DNA of 64,000 bases, taken from the NCBI GenBank assembly GCA_023435745.1, contig JAEZMD010000010.1, positions 1 through 64,000 of the forward strand. The letters are read 5' to 3'. Positions 19,153 through 28,263 of this stretch are shown here, piece after piece. Within the stretch, counting starts at the first letter, position 1. Every line of letters begins with the position of its first letter. Under the pieces are notes generated by a model, which worked only from the letters and a program-made list of their open reading frames with translations, was not told the DNA's origin and made no database searches. This stretch comes from Bacillota bacterium. GTDB lineage: Bacteria; Bacillota; Clostridia; Acetivibrionales; DTU013. A program made the position numbers and the translations under genes.

Positions 19153-19314
19153 TTGGCGCAGGAGGAGTTGCGCTCACAGATTGAGGATCTGAAGAATGAA
19201 ATGAAGAGGCTTATCGATCTGGGAGCGAGTTTTAATGAGATATATGAAGTTAGTTTGAAATTGGATGTACTAATTGTAACATTTTACAGGAATACTGCAA
19301 AGAAGTCTGTTTGA
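19153..19314 (+). CDS. Spo0E-like aspartyl-phosphate phosphatase
   Basis: A 53-residue protein starting at TTG 19153, one base after the lgt stop, behind GAGGAGAA. It is two predicted helices with SLKLDVLI, matching the S-x-E/x-L-D-x-L-I core of Spo0E family phosphatases. These proteins dephosphorylate Spo0A~P and hold back sporulation. Longer versions starting inside lgt (for example at 19027) add only a basic shadow of the lgt repeat. Presence of this family is evidence for a spore-forming lineage. Confidence 0.8.
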   Translation: MAQEELRSQIEDLKNEMKRLIDLGASFNEIYEVSLKLDVLIVTFYRNTAKKSV

Positions 19315-19353
19315 TATGCGTTACATCTATTTCGGGTTTTCAGGGTGGCTTGA

Positions 19354-20511
19354 ATGTATTTTGTTGAGAAAACCAAAGGAACTAATTATCTGAAACAATT
19401 CGATTATCCACTTTTTGTGGCTGTTCTGTTGCTGTCGGCGATAGGACTGGTCGCTCTGCGAAGCGCGATCGGAGAAGCAGAAGTCACACGTACCTGGCTC
19501 AAACAGTTGATATTCGTTTGCATAGGGATTGTTATGTCCATCACCATCAGTGCAATTGATTATAAGGATTTCAAGACGCTTGGTATCATATTGTATGTGG
19601 GAAGTATCATGCTGTTGGTTCTTGTACTTCTGATCGGTGATGAACGTCACGGCGCCCGGAGCTGGCTTGATATCCCTTTCATCGGTATGTCCTTTCAGCC
19701 GTCCGAGCTGGCCAAGGTGGCATTCGCCGTTGTGGTGCCGGTCTTTCTTGAACGCCTGAAGGAAGGCAAGGATATCGGCAAGAATGTCATAAAGCTGCTG
19801 ATATACGCTATGCTGCCAATCGGTTTGGTCTTGCTGGAGCCTGATGTTGGTACGGCTGCCGTGTTTATTTTTGCATTCATTGTGATGCTTTTTGTATACG
19901 GCATCCCATACAGGTTTTTTTTGATTGCGCTGGGCACTCTTGCCGTCGCGGCGCCGGTATTCTGGTTCTTTATCTTACCGGAGAAATCCCATATCAGGCA
20001 CAGGATCATGACATTCATTTTTCCTGAAACAGACTTATTGGGAGCGGGGATGCAGGTTTATCATTCCAAAATGACCATAGGCTCAGGACAGCTCTTAGGG
20101 AAAGGCATCTTCTATAATATCCAGGCGAAGAGCAGTGGTCTGACAAGCAGCTACTATGTACCGGAAAATCAGACGGATTTTATTTTCTCAGTGATCGGCG
20201 AGGAAATGGGCTTTGTCGGGTCCATGACAGTGATAGCCCTTGTTTTTTTCATTCTGTACAGGTGTATTTACATTGCGATGAATTCCAGAGATGCTTACGG
20301 ATCCTTTCTTGTAATCTGCATCACGTCGATGCTCGGGTTTCACTTTATTGAAAATATCGGCATGTGCATCGGAATTCTGCCGGTAACGGGAATTCCTCTT
20401 CCGTTTGTGAGTCAGGGGAACAGCTCGCTCCTTGCGAACTTCCTGAACATAGGACTGATCTTAAGCGTGTCCATGCGCAGGAAGAAGGCCATCTTCAACA
20501 GTTCGCAGTAG
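19354..20511 (+). CDS. RodA/FtsW-family glycan polymerase
   Basis: A SEDS protein that polymerises peptidoglycan glycan strands from lipid II, with about ten helices in 385 residues. MSFQPSELAKVAF, LLEPDVGTA and the final GIPLPFVSQGNSS are SEDS signatures. The LEPDVGTA and VSQGNSS variants and the location outside the mur cluster suggest RodA rather than FtsW; a second SEDS gene lies at 29287. ATG 19354 follows AGGGTGG. It is followed by an intrinsic terminator. Confidence 0.88.
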   Translation: MYFVEKTKGTNYLKQFDYPLFVAVLLLSAIGLVALRSAIGEAEVTRTWLKQLIFVCIGIVMSITISAIDYKDFKTLGIILYVGSIMLLVLVLLIGDERHGARSWLDIPFIGMSFQPSELAKVAFAVVVPVFLERLKEGKDIGKNVIKLLIYAMLPIGLVLLEPDVGTAAVFIFAFIVMLFVYGIPYRFFLIALGTLAVAAPVFWFFILPEKSHIRHRIMTFIFPETDLLGAGMQVYHSKMTIGSGQLLGKGIFYNIQAKSSGLTSSYYVPENQTDFIFSVIGEEMGFVGSMTVIALVFFILYRCIYIAMNSRDAYGSFLVICITSMLGFHFIENIGMCIGILPVTGIPLPFVSQGNSSLLANFLNIGLILSVSMRRKKAIFNSSQ

Positions 20512-20547
20512 TACGCGGCAAACAGGATGCATGCTCATTGTCTGAAA

Positions 20548-20576
20548 GCACTGCCTGAATAGGCGGTGTTTTTTTT
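20548..20576 (+). terminator. Intrinsic terminator after rodA
   Basis: GCACTGCCT pairs with AGGCGGTGT (one G-U pair) around a GAAT loop, followed by eight T bases. It separates the lgt/rodA unit from the mraZ promoter. Confidence 0.85.
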
Positions 20577-20630
20577 GCCCTTCCATACGGGACCATTTTC
20601 CTATTTTTTAAAATATATCGCATTTACATC

Positions 20631-20659
20631 TTGATTATTCTGTAAATATGACGTAAAAT
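20631..20659 (+). promoter_or_regulatory. Sigma-A type promoter of the mraZ cluster
   Basis: TTGATT (20631-20636) and TAAAAT (20654-20659) are separated by 17 bases. The predicted transcript start, about 20666, falls at the first MraZ-box repeat. Confidence 0.7.
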
Positions 20660-20666
20660 GAAATAG

Positions 20667-20696
20667 AAGTGGGACAAAGTGGGTGAAAGTGGTTGG
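20667..20696 (+). promoter_or_regulatory. MraZ box (three 10-bp repeats)
   Basis: AAGTGGGACA, AAGTGGGTGA and AAGTGGTTGG follow each other directly with a 10-bp period. MraZ proteins are known to bind such spaced GTGG repeats upstream of their own operon, so this is the likely autoregulatory site of the division/cell-wall cluster. It lies just downstream of the -10 box. Confidence 0.85.
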
Positions 20697-20723
20697 CATA
20701 AGCCAACAATTGAGGTGAACTGA

Positions 20724-21155
20724 TTGTTCTATGGTGAATTTCAACACACGATAGACCCGAAGGGCAGAATCATTATCCCGTCTGCCTTCAGGGAGGAATT
20801 GAATGTGAAATTCATGATGGCAAAAGGCTTGGAAGAATGCCTTTTTATATTCTCCATGCCCAGATGGAACAGTCTGGTTGAAAAACTGGAAACCTTACCG
20901 CTTTCAAATAACAGTGCCCGCAGCTTCACCCGGTTTTTCTTCTCAAGCGCGGCGCAATGCGAGATGGACAAGAATTTCCGAATACTTGTACCGCAGGAGC
21001 TTCGAAGTCATGCAAAGCTTGAAAAGGACATCAGCGTAGTTGGAGTAGGAAACAGGGTGGAAGTATGGAGCAAGGAGAAATGGGAAACATACATCCATGG
21101 CGACAGCCTCACGCCCGACAGCTTATCTGAGACCTTTGCCATGCTGGGGATATGA
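20724..21155 (+). CDS. mraZ: Transcriptional regulator MraZ
   Basis: MraZ is a ring-forming DNA-binding protein of the AbrB/SpoVT fold that regulates the division and cell wall cluster it heads. 143 residues; both DXXXR-type halves are present: IDPKGRIIIPSAFREEL near the N-terminus and MDKNFRILVPQELRSHA in the second half. The start is TTG 20724 (MFYGEFQHTIDPKGR), behind TGAGGTGA. Three direct repeats upstream are its expected operator. Confidence 0.95.
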   Translation: MFYGEFQHTIDPKGRIIIPSAFREELNVKFMMAKGLEECLFIFSMPRWNSLVEKLETLPLSNNSARSFTRFFFSSAAQCEMDKNFRILVPQELRSHAKLEKDISVVGVGNRVEVWSKEKWETYIHGDSLTPDSLSETFAMLGI

Positions 21156-21187
21156 AGAGCTGAATGTCTGAGACCGGGAGAAACGTA

Positions 21188-22126
21188 ATGGATTTTAACC
21201 ACAAGCCCGTTTTGCTGAATGAATGCATAGAAAGCCTTAATATAAAAAGCAACGGAACGTATCTGGACGGTACACTGGGAGGGGCGGGGCATTCTCTGGA
21301 GATACTGGGAAGACTGGACAAGGGTACTCTGGCAGGTATCGATCAGGACGAATTCGCAATTGAGACAGCCGCAGAAAGGCTCAGGAAGGTACAGAGCAAT
21401 GCGTCGATTGTTTTGATCAAAGGGAACTTCAGGAACATGGCTCAATTGCTAAGAGAGAACGGCATCAACGGCGTGGACGGTATATTGCTTGACATAGGAG
21501 TGTCATCTCATCAGTTGGATGAGGCGCAAAGAGGTTTCAGCTATAAGCAGGACGCTCCGCTGGACATGAGAATGGACAGGAGCCGGGAACCTGATGCGGC
21601 CACGATAGTGAATACATACAATGAGAAAGAAATAAGAGACATCATCCGCCAATATGGGGAAGAGAACTGGGCGGCAAGGATTGCATCCTTTGTTGTGAAG
21701 GCCAGGGAAACCGGAAGGATTGAAACGACCGGACAGCTGGCGGATATCATAAAAGCGGCAATACCCGCAAAGGCCAGGAGGGATGGTCCTCATCCCGCAA
21801 AAAGAACATTCCAGGCACTGCGGATTGCAGTGAATGACGAACTGGGGGCATTGAAGGACGCAATTGACAGCGCTGTACAGATTCTGAAGCCGGAGGGAAG
21901 ATTGAGCATCATAACATTTCATTCCCTGGAGGACAGAATCGTTAAAAATGAGTTTAACAATAGAGAAAAACCATGCACCTGCCCGCCATCCTTTCCGGTG
22001 TGCGTGTGCGGTAAAAAGCCAGAATTGAAGGTACTGACGAGAAAACCGATCCTTCCGTCGCAGGAGGAACTCACACAAAACCCCCGATCACGGAGCGCAA
22101 AGCTGAGAACGGCTCAAAGGATTTGA
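21188..22126 (+). CDS. rsmH: 16S rRNA m4C1402 methyltransferase
   Basis: RsmH (MraW) methylates N4 of C1402 in 16S rRNA using S-adenosylmethionine. The start of the fold ([17 protein letters not shown]), the SAM loop [25 protein letters not shown] and the [15 protein letters not shown] motif are all present. 312 residues from ATG 21188, which follows GGGAG; an in-frame ATG at 21164 adds eight non-conserved residues. Second gene of the mraZ operon. Confidence 0.94.
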   Translation: MDFNHKPVLLNECIESLNIKSNGTYLDGTLGGAGHSLEILGRLDKGTLAGIDQDEFAIETAAERLRKVQSNASIVLIKGNFRNMAQLLRENGINGVDGILLDIGVSSHQLDEAQRGFSYKQDAPLDMRMDRSREPDAATIVNTYNEKEIRDIIRQYGEENWAARIASFVVKARETGRIETTGQLADIIKAAIPAKARRDGPHPAKRTFQALRIAVNDELGALKDAIDSAVQILKPEGRLSIITFHSLEDRIVKNEFNNREKPCTCPPSFPVCVCGKKPELKVLTRKPILPSQEELTQNPRSRSAKLRTAQRI

Positions 22127-22418
22127 CCGACGTTACAAAAGATTAAAGAACAATATGCATTTGGACAAGCACGAAGCTGTACAGAGGAAGAAAACAGAAG
22201 ACACAAAGGAAGAAAACCCAAAACACAACAGATAAAATTTCCGAGAGGAAAGAAAAAACAAAAGAAAAATTTGAAAGAAGAAAGCAACAAAAGGACAAAT
22301 TTCATAAGAGAAGATACTAATGCAAAAACCGAGGGCTGTCCGAAAGGCCGGCTCTCGGCGTTATCATCCCTTGAACCGGTATTTTAGGCCGCATAAATCA
22401 CTGATGAGGTGAATAGAA
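22127..22418 (+). other. Purine-rich gap with a strong hairpin between rsmH and ftsL
   Basis: No convincing gene is seen. Bases 22130-22320 are strikingly A/G-rich with very few T, and the only ATG frame of note (22154, 26 codons) shows no family motif. At about 22330-22359 a stem of CCGAGGGCTGTCC and GGCCGGCTCTCGG arms around GAAA forms, without a T run after it. The gap is unusual inside an otherwise compact operon. Confidence 0.5.
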
Positions 22419-22961
22419 TTGATACAAAAGGATTATGAGTACATACAGGGTTCTGCTGTAAGGCAGCTTGAGCAGGAGTCAACCGCAAGACAGCTTGAGC
22501 AGGATTCACCCGCAAGACAGACGCAATACGATGTCTACGAGGAAAACAGAGTACTCAGGGAGAAAAAACGTTATAAAAGCAGTCGCAAAGTTAAGCTGAA
22601 GATGGTTATGGCCATTGTAGCCGTGCTGGTGGCAGGACTTTCAGTAATGTGGAGATATGCCATCATAACTAAAATGAGCTATGAGATTAACCATAAAGAA
22701 AATGAGTTTACTGAATTGAGGAATGAAAATGCGATCCTGAGAGTTCATATTGAAACGATGACAAACCTGACCGAGGTAAAGGATGTGGCTGAAAACAAAC
22801 TGGGAATGCAGATGCCTGCCAAAAGTCAGATCGTTTATGTAAAAATACCCAGAAATGATTACACTGTAATGATGAAAACGCAGGAAGAAAATGCAGATGA
22901 CGGCAGTGTCTTAAAAGCGGTTCTCAACAAGGTCCAGGGTCTGGCCGGTCTTTTTGAATAA
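22419..22961 (+). CDS. FtsL/DivIC-like division protein
   Basis: A 180-residue bitopic membrane protein: a long charged cytoplasmic N-terminus with a small repeat (RQLEQESTA / RQLEQDSPA), one helix (about residues 63-85) and an extracellular leucine-zipper-like coiled coil (about 88-125) ending VAENKLGMQMP, a typical FtsL/DivIC ending. FtsL acts with DivIC/FtsB, FtsQ and the division PBP in the divisome. Position between rsmH and the PBP is the ftsL position. TTG 22419 follows GAGGTGA. Confidence 0.8.
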   Translation: MIQKDYEYIQGSAVRQLEQESTARQLEQDSPARQTQYDVYEENRVLREKKRYKSSRKVKLKMVMAIVAVLVAGLSVMWRYAIITKMSYEINHKENEFTELRNENAILRVHIETMTNLTEVKDVAENKLGMQMPAKSQIVYVKIPRNDYTVMMKTQEENADDGSVLKAVLNKVQGLAGLFE

Positions 22962-23118
22962 GGATAGCGGAGAACTGTAATGGAGAAGGCAATGCCTGAC
23001 GATATGAAAAATGCAGACTGTGGATGAATGTAAAATGGTATTTTGCATAGTCTATGGTCTTTTTTTAAGGATACTAATGCGGTAAAACCAGCTTTTTGAT
23101 TACTGGGGGGGGATTGTT

Positions 23119-25344
23119 TTGGCGGCGCCGGGTCTATCGAATAAAAAACGAATGCTTGCACTGCTTTGCATATTTGCTTTAGTCGTTGTCATACTGATTG
23201 GCAGACTTACAGTGATTCAGTTTGTCGATGGGAGCGAATTGCAGAAAAAAGCCTTTGAACAGCAAAATCGGGGAAGAGCCATCAGTCCAATCAGAGGAAC
23301 CATTTATGACAGAAATGGCAAAAAACTGGCCATCAGCGTGCAGGTCGCAACAATCAGCTGTAACCCGAATCAGATAGCAGGCAATGCAAAAAAAATATCG
23401 GTTGATGAGGTAGCGGACGGACTGGCGTCCATATTGGACATGGATCGGAATAAAGTTCTGAAGCTGATAACAAAGAAGGAAGGCTATGTCTATATAAAGA
23501 AGAAAGTGGATAAAGAAACCGAGATCAATATCAGGACATGGATCTCAGAGAATAGTGTAAGAGGGATCAACATTGAAGAAGATGCAAAAAGATACTATCC
23601 CAACGGAAACCTGATGTGTCATATCCTCGGCTTTACAGGAGATGACAACCAGGGTCTGATGGGAGGCGTCGAAGAAATAATGGAGAAATACCTGAGAGGC
23701 ACTCCAGGGAAAATTCTCAGCGAGGTGGACGCCAGAAACAATGCCATCCCATCTGACACGGAGAAAAGAATAGATGCCCAGGATGGCCTGAACCTCGTCC
23801 TGACGATTGATGAAACCATTCAGTACCTGGCGTCAAAATCGTTGGACAAGGCGATTGATGATAACAAGATAAAGCAGGGCGCAGTTGCTATCGTCATGGA
23901 TCCGGACAACGGAGACATCCTGGCTCTTGTATCCAAGCCTGATTATGATCTCAACACTCCGTTCGCCTATCCTGAAAGCCTAGAGGGGATGAATCTTGCG
24001 GGATTGGAAGAGCTGGATCCGACCAAGTGGGTGGAGAGGAGCACAGACTCTGTAAATGTGCTCAGCAAGACTGTCTGGAGAAACAAGGCTATTTCGGACA
24101 CATATGAGCCCGGCTCCACTTTCAAAAGTATTACTGCTTCAGCCGGTATCGAGGAGGGTATTGTGACGCCCGATACTATTACAAATGACCTTGCGATTAA
24201 GGTCACCGGATGGCCAAAGCCTATCCAGTGCTGGAGATATTACAGACCGCATGGGACAGAAACCTTCAGGGAGGCTGTATATAACTCTTGCAACCCCGCG
24301 TTTGTAAAGGTTGCACAAGGCCTCGGGATAAAGCGCTTTTACAGTTATGTGAAGGCCTTTGGATTTACAGAGAAAACGGGAATTGAACTCAAAGGGGAAA
24401 GTAAATCTATATTCCAGAGTAATCTTAAGGAAATTGACATGGCGGTTGCATCCTTTGGTCAGAGGTTTACAATAACACCGCTGCAGCTTGCAACATCCTA
24501 TACGGCCATTGTAAACGGCGGGAAGCTGATGAAACCGAGACTAATAAAGGAACTGACCGATGAAGACGGAAATGTTGTTAAAACGTTTGAACCGGAGGTA
24601 GTCAGAACCGTTATTTCTGAGCAGACATCAAACACAGTCAGGAGCCTGCTTGAGGGAGTTGTCTCAACTCCTAACGGAACCGGCAACAACGCATATGTCA
24701 AGGGCTACAGAATCGGAGGCAAGACCGGTACTTCCCAGACGACCAAGGAAGATGTACATATTGCCTCCTTCTGCGGTTTTGCACCTGCTGATGATCCGGC
24801 TGTCATTGTTCTGGTGGTGCTTTTTGACCCCAAGGGGGATTCCTACATGGGCGGCGTGATCGCCGCGCCGCTTGCGGGAAAGATCACGGAGGATGTTCTG
24901 AACTATTTGCAGGTTGAAAAGAAGTATACCGAAGAGGATCTGAAGGCTATGACGGAAGAGGTGTTTGTGCCTGATGTGCGTAAAAAAACTGTCGCGGATG
25001 CTGTGAAGGAGCTCAAGGCGAAAGGCCTGAATTATAAAATAGAAGGAAATGGCAATAATGAGAGCAGCGTTGTTGAGCAAATGCCAAAACCGGACGCAAG
25101 TATTCCAGAGGGGTCTGTCGTTATTTTATACACCTATAAGCCTGAGCAGCCGCAGACAGTAAAAATGCCGGACCTCAGTAAAAAGACGATGTCTGAGGCA
25201 ATCTACGCCATGAATAGGGTTGGCCTAAATATAAAGGTGAATGGCAGCGGTACTGTCTTCCGGCAGGAGATCGAGACCGGCGCAGAGGTAGAGGCAGGAC
25301 AGGTCGTTGCGGTGGAATTCAGAAACATGGACAATATTGAGTAG
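23119..25344 (+). CDS. Division/sporulation class B PBP with two PASTA domains (FtsI/SpoVD)
   Basis: A transpeptidase that cross-links septal peptidoglycan. After one N-terminal helix (about residues 11-30) comes the PBP dimerisation domain (RGTIYDRNGKKLA). The catalytic domain has the acylated serine in GSTFKS (near residue 333), SCN and GGKTGTSQT. Two PASTA domains close the protein (about 618-675, beginning FVPDVRKKT, and 680-740, beginning MPDLSKKT). PASTA domains fit SpoVD or Gram-positive PBP2x; the operon position alone would allow FtsI. TTG start behind a G-rich ribosome site. 741 residues. Confidence 0.93.
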   Translation: MAAPGLSNKKRMLALLCIFALVVVILIGRLTVIQFVDGSELQKKAFEQQNRGRAISPIRGTIYDRNGKKLAISVQVATISCNPNQIAGNAKKISVDEVADGLASILDMDRNKVLKLITKKEGYVYIKKKVDKETEINIRTWISENSVRGINIEEDAKRYYPNGNLMCHILGFTGDDNQGLMGGVEEIMEKYLRGTPGKILSEVDARNNAIPSDTEKRIDAQDGLNLVLTIDETIQYLASKSLDKAIDDNKIKQGAVAIVMDPDNGDILALVSKPDYDLNTPFAYPESLEGMNLAGLEELDPTKWVERSTDSVNVLSKTVWRNKAISDTYEPGSTFKSITASAGIEEGIVTPDTITNDLAIKVTGWPKPIQCWRYYRPHGTETFREAVYNSCNPAFVKVAQGLGIKRFYSYVKAFGFTEKTGIELKGESKSIFQSNLKEIDMAVASFGQRFTITPLQLATSYTAIVNGGKLMKPRLIKELTDEDGNVVKTFEPEVVRTVISEQTSNTVRSLLEGVVSTPNGTGNNAYVKGYRIGGKTGTSQTTKEDVHIASFCGFAPADDPAVIVLVVLFDPKGDSYMGGVIAAPLAGKITEDVLNYLQVEKKYTEEDLKAMTEEVFVPDVRKKTVADAVKELKAKGLNYKIEGNGNNESSVVEQMPKPDASIPEGSVVILYTYKPEQPQTVKMPDLSKKTMSEAIYAMNRVGLNIKVNGSGTVFRQEIETGAEVEAGQVVAVEFRNMDNIE

Positions 25345-25367
25345 GGGCTGATCAAGGAGGAGTTCCC

Positions 25368-26840
25368 ATGCTGTTAACTGAACTGATCGGAGAATTGAAG
25401 GTTCTTGATATAAAAGGAGACATCCATATTGACATAGATGGGATCGCCTATGATTCCAGAAAGGTGAAGAAGGATACAGTTTTTGTCTGCATCGACGGCA
25501 TGAAGGCAGACGGACATAAGTATGCTGCGCAGGCATTGAAGAATGGCGCATCAGCTTTGATAATAGAAAAGGAACTGGAATTTGACGCAGATGTGCCTGT
25601 GATCAGAACTGAGGATACGAGGATAGCGCTGGCCTGTATGGCAGACAGGTTCTACGGGCATCTTTCGGGCAGGCTTAATTTGATTGGAATTACGGGAACA
25701 AAGGGGAAGACTACAACAACCTTTATGGTGAAATCCATCCTCGAAGCCGCGGGAAGAAAGGTGGGACTTATCGGTACAATGGGCACCAGGATCGGAGACA
25801 GGACATTGTATTCGGAGAGAACCACGCCGGAATCGCTTGATCTGCAGGAGCTGTTTGTACAAATGATGGAGGAGGGCGTGCAGGATATCGTAATGGAGGT
25901 TTCATCCCAGGGCCTCGCCCTGCACAGGGTGAGCTGCTGCGAGTTTTCCGCCGGTGTTTTCACAAACCTGTCAAGAGATCACATCAGCGCAAACGAGCAT
26001 GCGTCCATGGAGGAGTATCTGGCAGCAAAAGGCAGGCTGTTTCAAATGTGCAGATACGGCCTGATCAATATAGACAGTGAGGCCGCGCCGAAGGTAATGA
26101 CTATGGCAAGCTGCGAAATAATGACCTACGGGATTGACAGACCATGTGACATCCGGGCAGTAGATATGACAAAAATGCCCGGGTATGTGGAATTCGAACT
26201 GTTGTCTCCCTGGTATGAAGGCCGGTTCAGGGTCAACATTCCCGGAAAATTCAGTATATATAACGCGCTTGCAACAATCGGCGTCTGTGGCCTGATGGGT
26301 GTGCCCAGGGAAGCTGTCAGGGCCGGTCTGGAACGGGTTCAGGTGCCGGGCAGGGCAGAACTGGTTGATACAGACAGGGACTTCAGTATTCTCATTGACT
26401 ACGCCCATACGCCGGACAGTTTGGAGAACATATTAAAGACGGTGAAGGAGTATGCTGAGGGAAGAGTTATTTGTGTCTTTGGCTGCGGAGGCGACAGGGA
26501 CACGGCAAAGCGTCCGATGATGGGCGCCATTTCAGGCCGTCTTGCGGATTATACCGTCATCACCTCCGATAACCCAAGGACAGAGGAACCGGCAAAGATC
26601 GTTGAACAGATTGAGAAAGGCATTAAAGAGACAACCGGCGCTTACACCTGCATCACAGAGCGCCGTGATGCAATCAGGCATGCAGTATGTTCCGCGAGGT
26701 CGGGAGATGTGATTATACTGGCGGGCAAGGGGCATGAAACCTATCAGATTTTTGCGGATAAAACGATCCACTTCGACGAGAGAGAAGTGGTATATGATAT
26801 ACTGAAGGAGCTCGGAAATGATAGTATAGCCGACTCATAA
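25368..26840 (+). CDS. murE: UDP-MurNAc-tripeptide ligase (meso-DAP type)
   Basis: MurE adds the third amino acid to the UDP-MurNAc dipeptide. 490 residues with the N-terminal substrate domain (IAYDSRKVKKDTVFVC), the ATP loop GTKGKTTTT, EVSSQGLALHR, and the C-terminal DNPR motif in TSDNPRTEEP, which is the known signature for meso-diaminopimelate specificity rather than lysine. ATG 25368 follows AAGGAGGAG. It lies 23 bases after the PBP gene and 16 before murF. Confidence 0.95.
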   Translation: MLLTELIGELKVLDIKGDIHIDIDGIAYDSRKVKKDTVFVCIDGMKADGHKYAAQALKNGASALIIEKELEFDADVPVIRTEDTRIALACMADRFYGHLSGRLNLIGITGTKGKTTTTFMVKSILEAAGRKVGLIGTMGTRIGDRTLYSERTTPESLDLQELFVQMMEEGVQDIVMEVSSQGLALHRVSCCEFSAGVFTNLSRDHISANEHASMEEYLAAKGRLFQMCRYGLINIDSEAAPKVMTMASCEIMTYGIDRPCDIRAVDMTKMPGYVEFELLSPWYEGRFRVNIPGKFSIYNALATIGVCGLMGVPREAVRAGLERVQVPGRAELVDTDRDFSILIDYAHTPDSLENILKTVKEYAEGRVICVFGCGGDRDTAKRPMMGAISGRLADYTVITSDNPRTEEPAKIVEQIEKGIKETTGAYTCITERRDAIRHAVCSARSGDVIILAGKGHETYQIFADKTIHFDEREVVYDILKELGNDSIADS

Positions 26841-26856
26841 CAGAAGGAGCAGATAT

Positions 26857-28230
26857 ATGATCCATTTCAATGTTGATGAAATAGTAAAGGCGACAGAGGG
26901 GAAGCTTGCCCATACCGGTGAAACTGCTGTAATAACAGGAGTATGCACCGATTCGAGGAAAATCAAGCCGGGAGACCTGTTTATACCGCTGATCGGGGAG
27001 AACTTCGACGGACATGATTATATCAAGTCGGCCTTTGAAAAAGGAGCCGCCGCCTCGCTGACTCAGAAGGAGACTGTTCATTTCCCGGGCAAAACGGTGA
27101 TCGTTGTGAACGATACGCTTATTGCGCTCCAGAATCTGGCCGCCCTGTACAGGAGCAGCTTTCGCATCCCGTTTATAGGGATTACCGGGAGTGTCGGCAA
27201 GACAAGTACTAAGGAAATGGTTGCATGCGTGCTTGCTGAAAGGTACAATGTATTAAAAAACGAGGGAAACCTCAATAATGAAATAGGTGTCCCGCTGACG
27301 ATTTTCAGGCTGGAGCCGGAGCATGAGGTTGCAGTGGTGGAGATGGGAATGAGCGGATTTGGTGAAATCAGAGCGCTTACGAACATTGTCAGGCCACGAG
27401 TTGGGATCATTACAAATATCGGAATCTCGCATATCGAGAAATTAGGATCCCGTCAGAACATTCTCAAGGCAAAGCTGGAGTTGCTGGAGGGCCTGCAGTC
27501 TGACGGTCTGCTTATTCTTAACGGAGACGATGTGATGCTCAGTGGCGCAAAGGAACTTCTAAACTGCAGGACAGTCTCATACGGATTGGAGGAGGGCGTG
27601 GATTATCAGGCGTACAATATCCGGTCCAGAGGCGAATATGGGGTTGATTTCAACGTAATGGTCCAAGGAGCGGAGTACTCGGTCCAGTTACCGGCTCCCG
27701 GCGTACATAATGTTTACAATGCGCTTGCGGCAATAGCGGCAGGTCATGAGCTGGGAGTACCGATGCGTGATCTGCAAGCGGGTGTTTCCCATTTCAGCGC
27801 AGGTAAGATGAGGCTGAATATTATTAAGACCAACGGCATGATTATTATCAACGATGCGTATAATGCCAGTCCTCAGTCCATGAAGGCCGCGCTTGATGTA
27901 CTAAGTGAACTGGGTTCATCAAGAAGGATCGCTGTACTTGGGGATATGCTTGAACTGGGAGACTGGTCTGAACGAGCCCATATCGAGACAGGCATCCAGG
28001 CGGCAAAGAAAGAAATCGATTACATTATTACAGTAGGCAAAGAAGCGGCGCATATTATCAAGGGTGCTAAGGATTCGGGTTTCGATCCAAAACGGACTGC
28101 TCAGTTTACCGGTAATTCGGAAGTGATAGAATATCTTAGAGGACTGTTGCGGCAAGGCGATGCAATATTAGTCAAGGGATCAAGAGGCATGATGATGGAA
28201 CAGATCGTTCAGGCCTTGGCAGAAGAATAA
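26857..28230 (+). CDS. murF: UDP-MurNAc-tripeptide-D-Ala-D-Ala ligase
   Basis: MurF joins the D-Ala-D-Ala dipeptide to the UDP-MurNAc tripeptide, the last cytosolic step of the muropeptide. 457 residues with CTDSRKIKPGDLFIPL, the ATP-binding GSVGKTSTKEM, NEGNLNNEIGVPLT, and the C-terminal NDAYNASPQSMKAALD. ATG 26857 follows AGAAGGAG. Confidence 0.95.
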   Translation: MIHFNVDEIVKATEGKLAHTGETAVITGVCTDSRKIKPGDLFIPLIGENFDGHDYIKSAFEKGAAASLTQKETVHFPGKTVIVVNDTLIALQNLAALYRSSFRIPFIGITGSVGKTSTKEMVACVLAERYNVLKNEGNLNNEIGVPLTIFRLEPEHEVAVVEMGMSGFGEIRALTNIVRPRVGIITNIGISHIEKLGSRQNILKAKLELLEGLQSDGLLILNGDDVMLSGAKELLNCRTVSYGLEEGVDYQAYNIRSRGEYGVDFNVMVQGAEYSVQLPAPGVHNVYNALAAIAAGHELGVPMRDLQAGVSHFSAGKMRLNIIKTNGMIIINDAYNASPQSMKAALDVLSELGSSRRIAVLGDMLELGDWSERAHIETGIQAAKKEIDYIITVGKEAAHIIKGAKDSGFDPKRTAQFTGNSEVIEYLRGLLRQGDAILVKGSRGMMMEQIVQALAEE

Positions 28231-28263
28231 TGAGCAGGCGACAAAGATACGGGGGAATAAAAA

